A stretch of 7,246 nucleotides of DNA from assembly GCA_036276235.1 (NCBI GenBank), contig DATBDZ010000465.1, forward strand, positions 1 through 7,246. The letters run 5' to 3'. The notes under the pieces are model-generated. The model worked only from the letters and a program-made list of their open reading frames with translations. It made no database searches and was not told where the DNA came from. This document shows positions 5,951-7,246 of this stretch, piece by piece; the stretch's first letter is position 1, and each line of letters starts with the position of its first letter. The translations under genes and the position numbers were made by a program. This stretch comes from JANWHF01 sp036276235 (GTDB lineage: Bacteria; Planctomycetota; Phycisphaerae; Tepidisphaerales; Tepidisphaeraceae).

Positions 5951-7246
5951 TCAATCATCAATCCGAAACGCCCCGGCGTTCGGTGTCGCGGAGACGGAGG
6001 ATGGATCCTTTTTGCGCTGTTCTTGGAGCTTGGCGATGACCAGATCAATTGCCTTCTGGGCCTCGGCGGGCTGCTTATCGCGTAGGTCTTTTAAGACGCC
6101 TTCAGCGACGGGGCCCATACTCAGCAGAGCGGCCTGTGCGCGGTCGCGGGCTTTCCAATCGTCGCTGTTCAGATCGGCCACGACCGTCTTGATGCGGTCC
6201 ATCATCGCCGCCGAGGGTTGCGGTTGCGGCTGCGTGTAACGGTCGAGCAGCGCGAGCGGCACCTTCAGATCGACGCCGCTGTTCAGGCGACAAGCGAGCT
6301 CGCTGTCGTGCAGTTGGCCGCTGAGGGTGGTGCCGTCCCAAAGGGCGACTTGCACATCCTGCACGCTCTCCTTGGCTCGGGTGATCGACTTCACCTCGGC
6401 GGCATTGATCGTGATCGTGTCAAAAGCCGTATCAAGGCCAAGCTTACCGGTGACCAGCCCGATTAATTGATCGTCGCCGGAAATCCGCAGCGACGGCGCG
6501 GCGTCTTCGATCTCCGGCACCTTCGGCGCAAGCTGCAAGCGCGCGATGGCGCTGGCGGGGAGCTTCACCGTTTGGCCGCCGGCGTCGAGCGTCACTTCGA
6601 GCGAATCCGCGAGAAACAGCCCGCTCAATTTGCTGCCGTCGGTGAGATAGATCTGGTGAACGTTGCTTTCTTCACCTTCAAAAGCAATTGCCGCCACCAT
6701 GGACGGCTTGAGCGCCAGCGAGCCATATCGCGTCGCGACATTGAGATCAGCGGTTGGTGGGCGAATTGCGATGCGCTCGCCGCTGCGCAGCAAAATCATC
6801 GGCTTCTCGAATTTCCATTCATCCGGCTCGCCAACGCGCTTGCGATAGCCGGCGCGGGAGATTTGATTGAGCGGGATCGGAATCACCTGCCCGCTGGAAA
6901 GCTCGATATCGAGCGTCTGTTTTTTCAGCGATCCGCCGAAGATCTGGCCATCGGTGGTGATGACCAGTTGATGCGGGCGGAATTGTCCGATGCTGAATAA
7001 TCCGATGACTTGATCAACCGGAACGGAGACCGGGCCGTAGAAGGTTTGGAGCGAGAATTCCGATTCTTTGATGGTCCCGCGGAACTGGTCGCCGCCGCGC
7101 AGCTCGACAACATCGAGCACGTCGCCGCGGAGGATTTCCATGTCGCCGATCCATCCCTGGCCGCTGGGGAAGTTGACGATCAGTTTGCGCAGCGCGTTGG
7201 GGATCGACTTCAGCAGGACGTTGTCCTTGAGGCCGTTGACGAATTG
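5951..7246 (-). CDS. Paralogue of the six-repeat secreted protein, 5' end outside window
   Basis: The frame is open through the right edge, so only the C-terminal 431 residues are visible. The internal Met at 7141 is not the start, because the codons before it (LLKSIPNALRKLIVNF, GWIGD) align with ILSSLPPELIKHVVNF and LDRDLLRG in the downstream gene. In visible-residue numbering the six repeats are at about 47-85, 93-134, 150-190, 198-239, 252-291 and 299-337, in the same order and with the same landmarks as the neighbour: ELSSGQ in repeat 2, ATRYG in repeat 3, LDTAFD in repeat 5, and WDG...G.L in repeat 6. Residues about 346-408 (DLNSDDWKARDRAQAALLSM then GPVAEGVLKDLRD) form the HEAT-like segment typical of planctomycete proteins. 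The tail is short and lacks the P/Q-rich end of the paralogue. By homology it should also have a signal peptide and N-terminal beta domain. It is probably upstream in the same transcription unit, but 412 bases of repeats separate the two. Confidence 0.88.
   Translation of the reverse strand, partial: QFVNGLKDNVLLKSIPNALRKLIVNFPSGQGWIGDMEILRGDVLDVVELRGGDQFRGTIKESEFSLQTFYGPVSVPVDQVIGLFSIGQFRPHQLVITTDGQIFGGSLKKQTLDIELSSGQVIPIPLNQISRAGYRKRVGEPDEWKFEKPMILLRSGERIAIRPPTADLNVATRYGSLALKPSMVAAIAFEGEESNVHQIYLTDGSKLSGLFLADSLEVTLDAGGQTVKLPASAIARLQLAPKVPEIEDAAPSLRISGDDQLIGLVTGKLGLDTAFDTITINAAEVKSITRAKESVQDVQVALWDGTTLSGQLHDSELACRLNSGVDLKVPLALLDRYTQPQPQPSAAMMDRIKTVVADLNSDDWKARDRAQAALLSMGPVAEGVLKDLRDKQPAEAQKAIDLVIAKLQEQRKKDPSSVSATPNAGAFRIDD

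Overview
The window is GC-rich and looks like a chromosomal segment from a planctomycete-like bacterium. The phylum is an inference. It rests on large secreted proteins of unrecognised family, a C-terminal HEAT-like segment of the style common in Planctomycetota proteins, a long ABC-2 permease made of two fused halves, and gaps between genes crowded with palindromic repeats. Nothing in the window fixes the species.

Layout, left to right. 1-209 has no gene I can defend; it holds a short fragment of a palindromic repeat and a good ribosome binding site. 210-1256 (+) encodes a secreted beta-propeller protein. 1257-1431 is a gap almost filled by one nested palindrome (family A). 1432-3285 (+) encodes a 12-helix ABC-2 type permease of two homologous halves. 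3286-3558 lies between convergent genes and is packed with three palindromic elements (families B, C and A). 3559-5538 (-) encodes a 659-residue secreted protein with six copies of an approximately 40-residue beta-rich repeat and a HEAT-like tail. 5539-5950 is a 412-base mosaic of at least five repeat elements. 5951-7246 (-) is the 3' part of a second, clearly homologous gene whose 5' end lies beyond the right edge.

The two minus-strand genes are tandem paralogues and may form one transcription unit, with the longer-known copy downstream of the truncated one. No shared pathway with the propeller protein or the permease is visible. The permease has no ATPase partner in the window. The most notable features are (i) the paralogous six-repeat protein family and (ii) the repeat families. 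The repeats include GTAG-footed, REP-like inverted pairs, and nested palindromes with conserved arms, base-pair-preserving substitutions and unrelated but dyad-symmetric centres. One repeat supplies the last codons and the stop codon of the permease.
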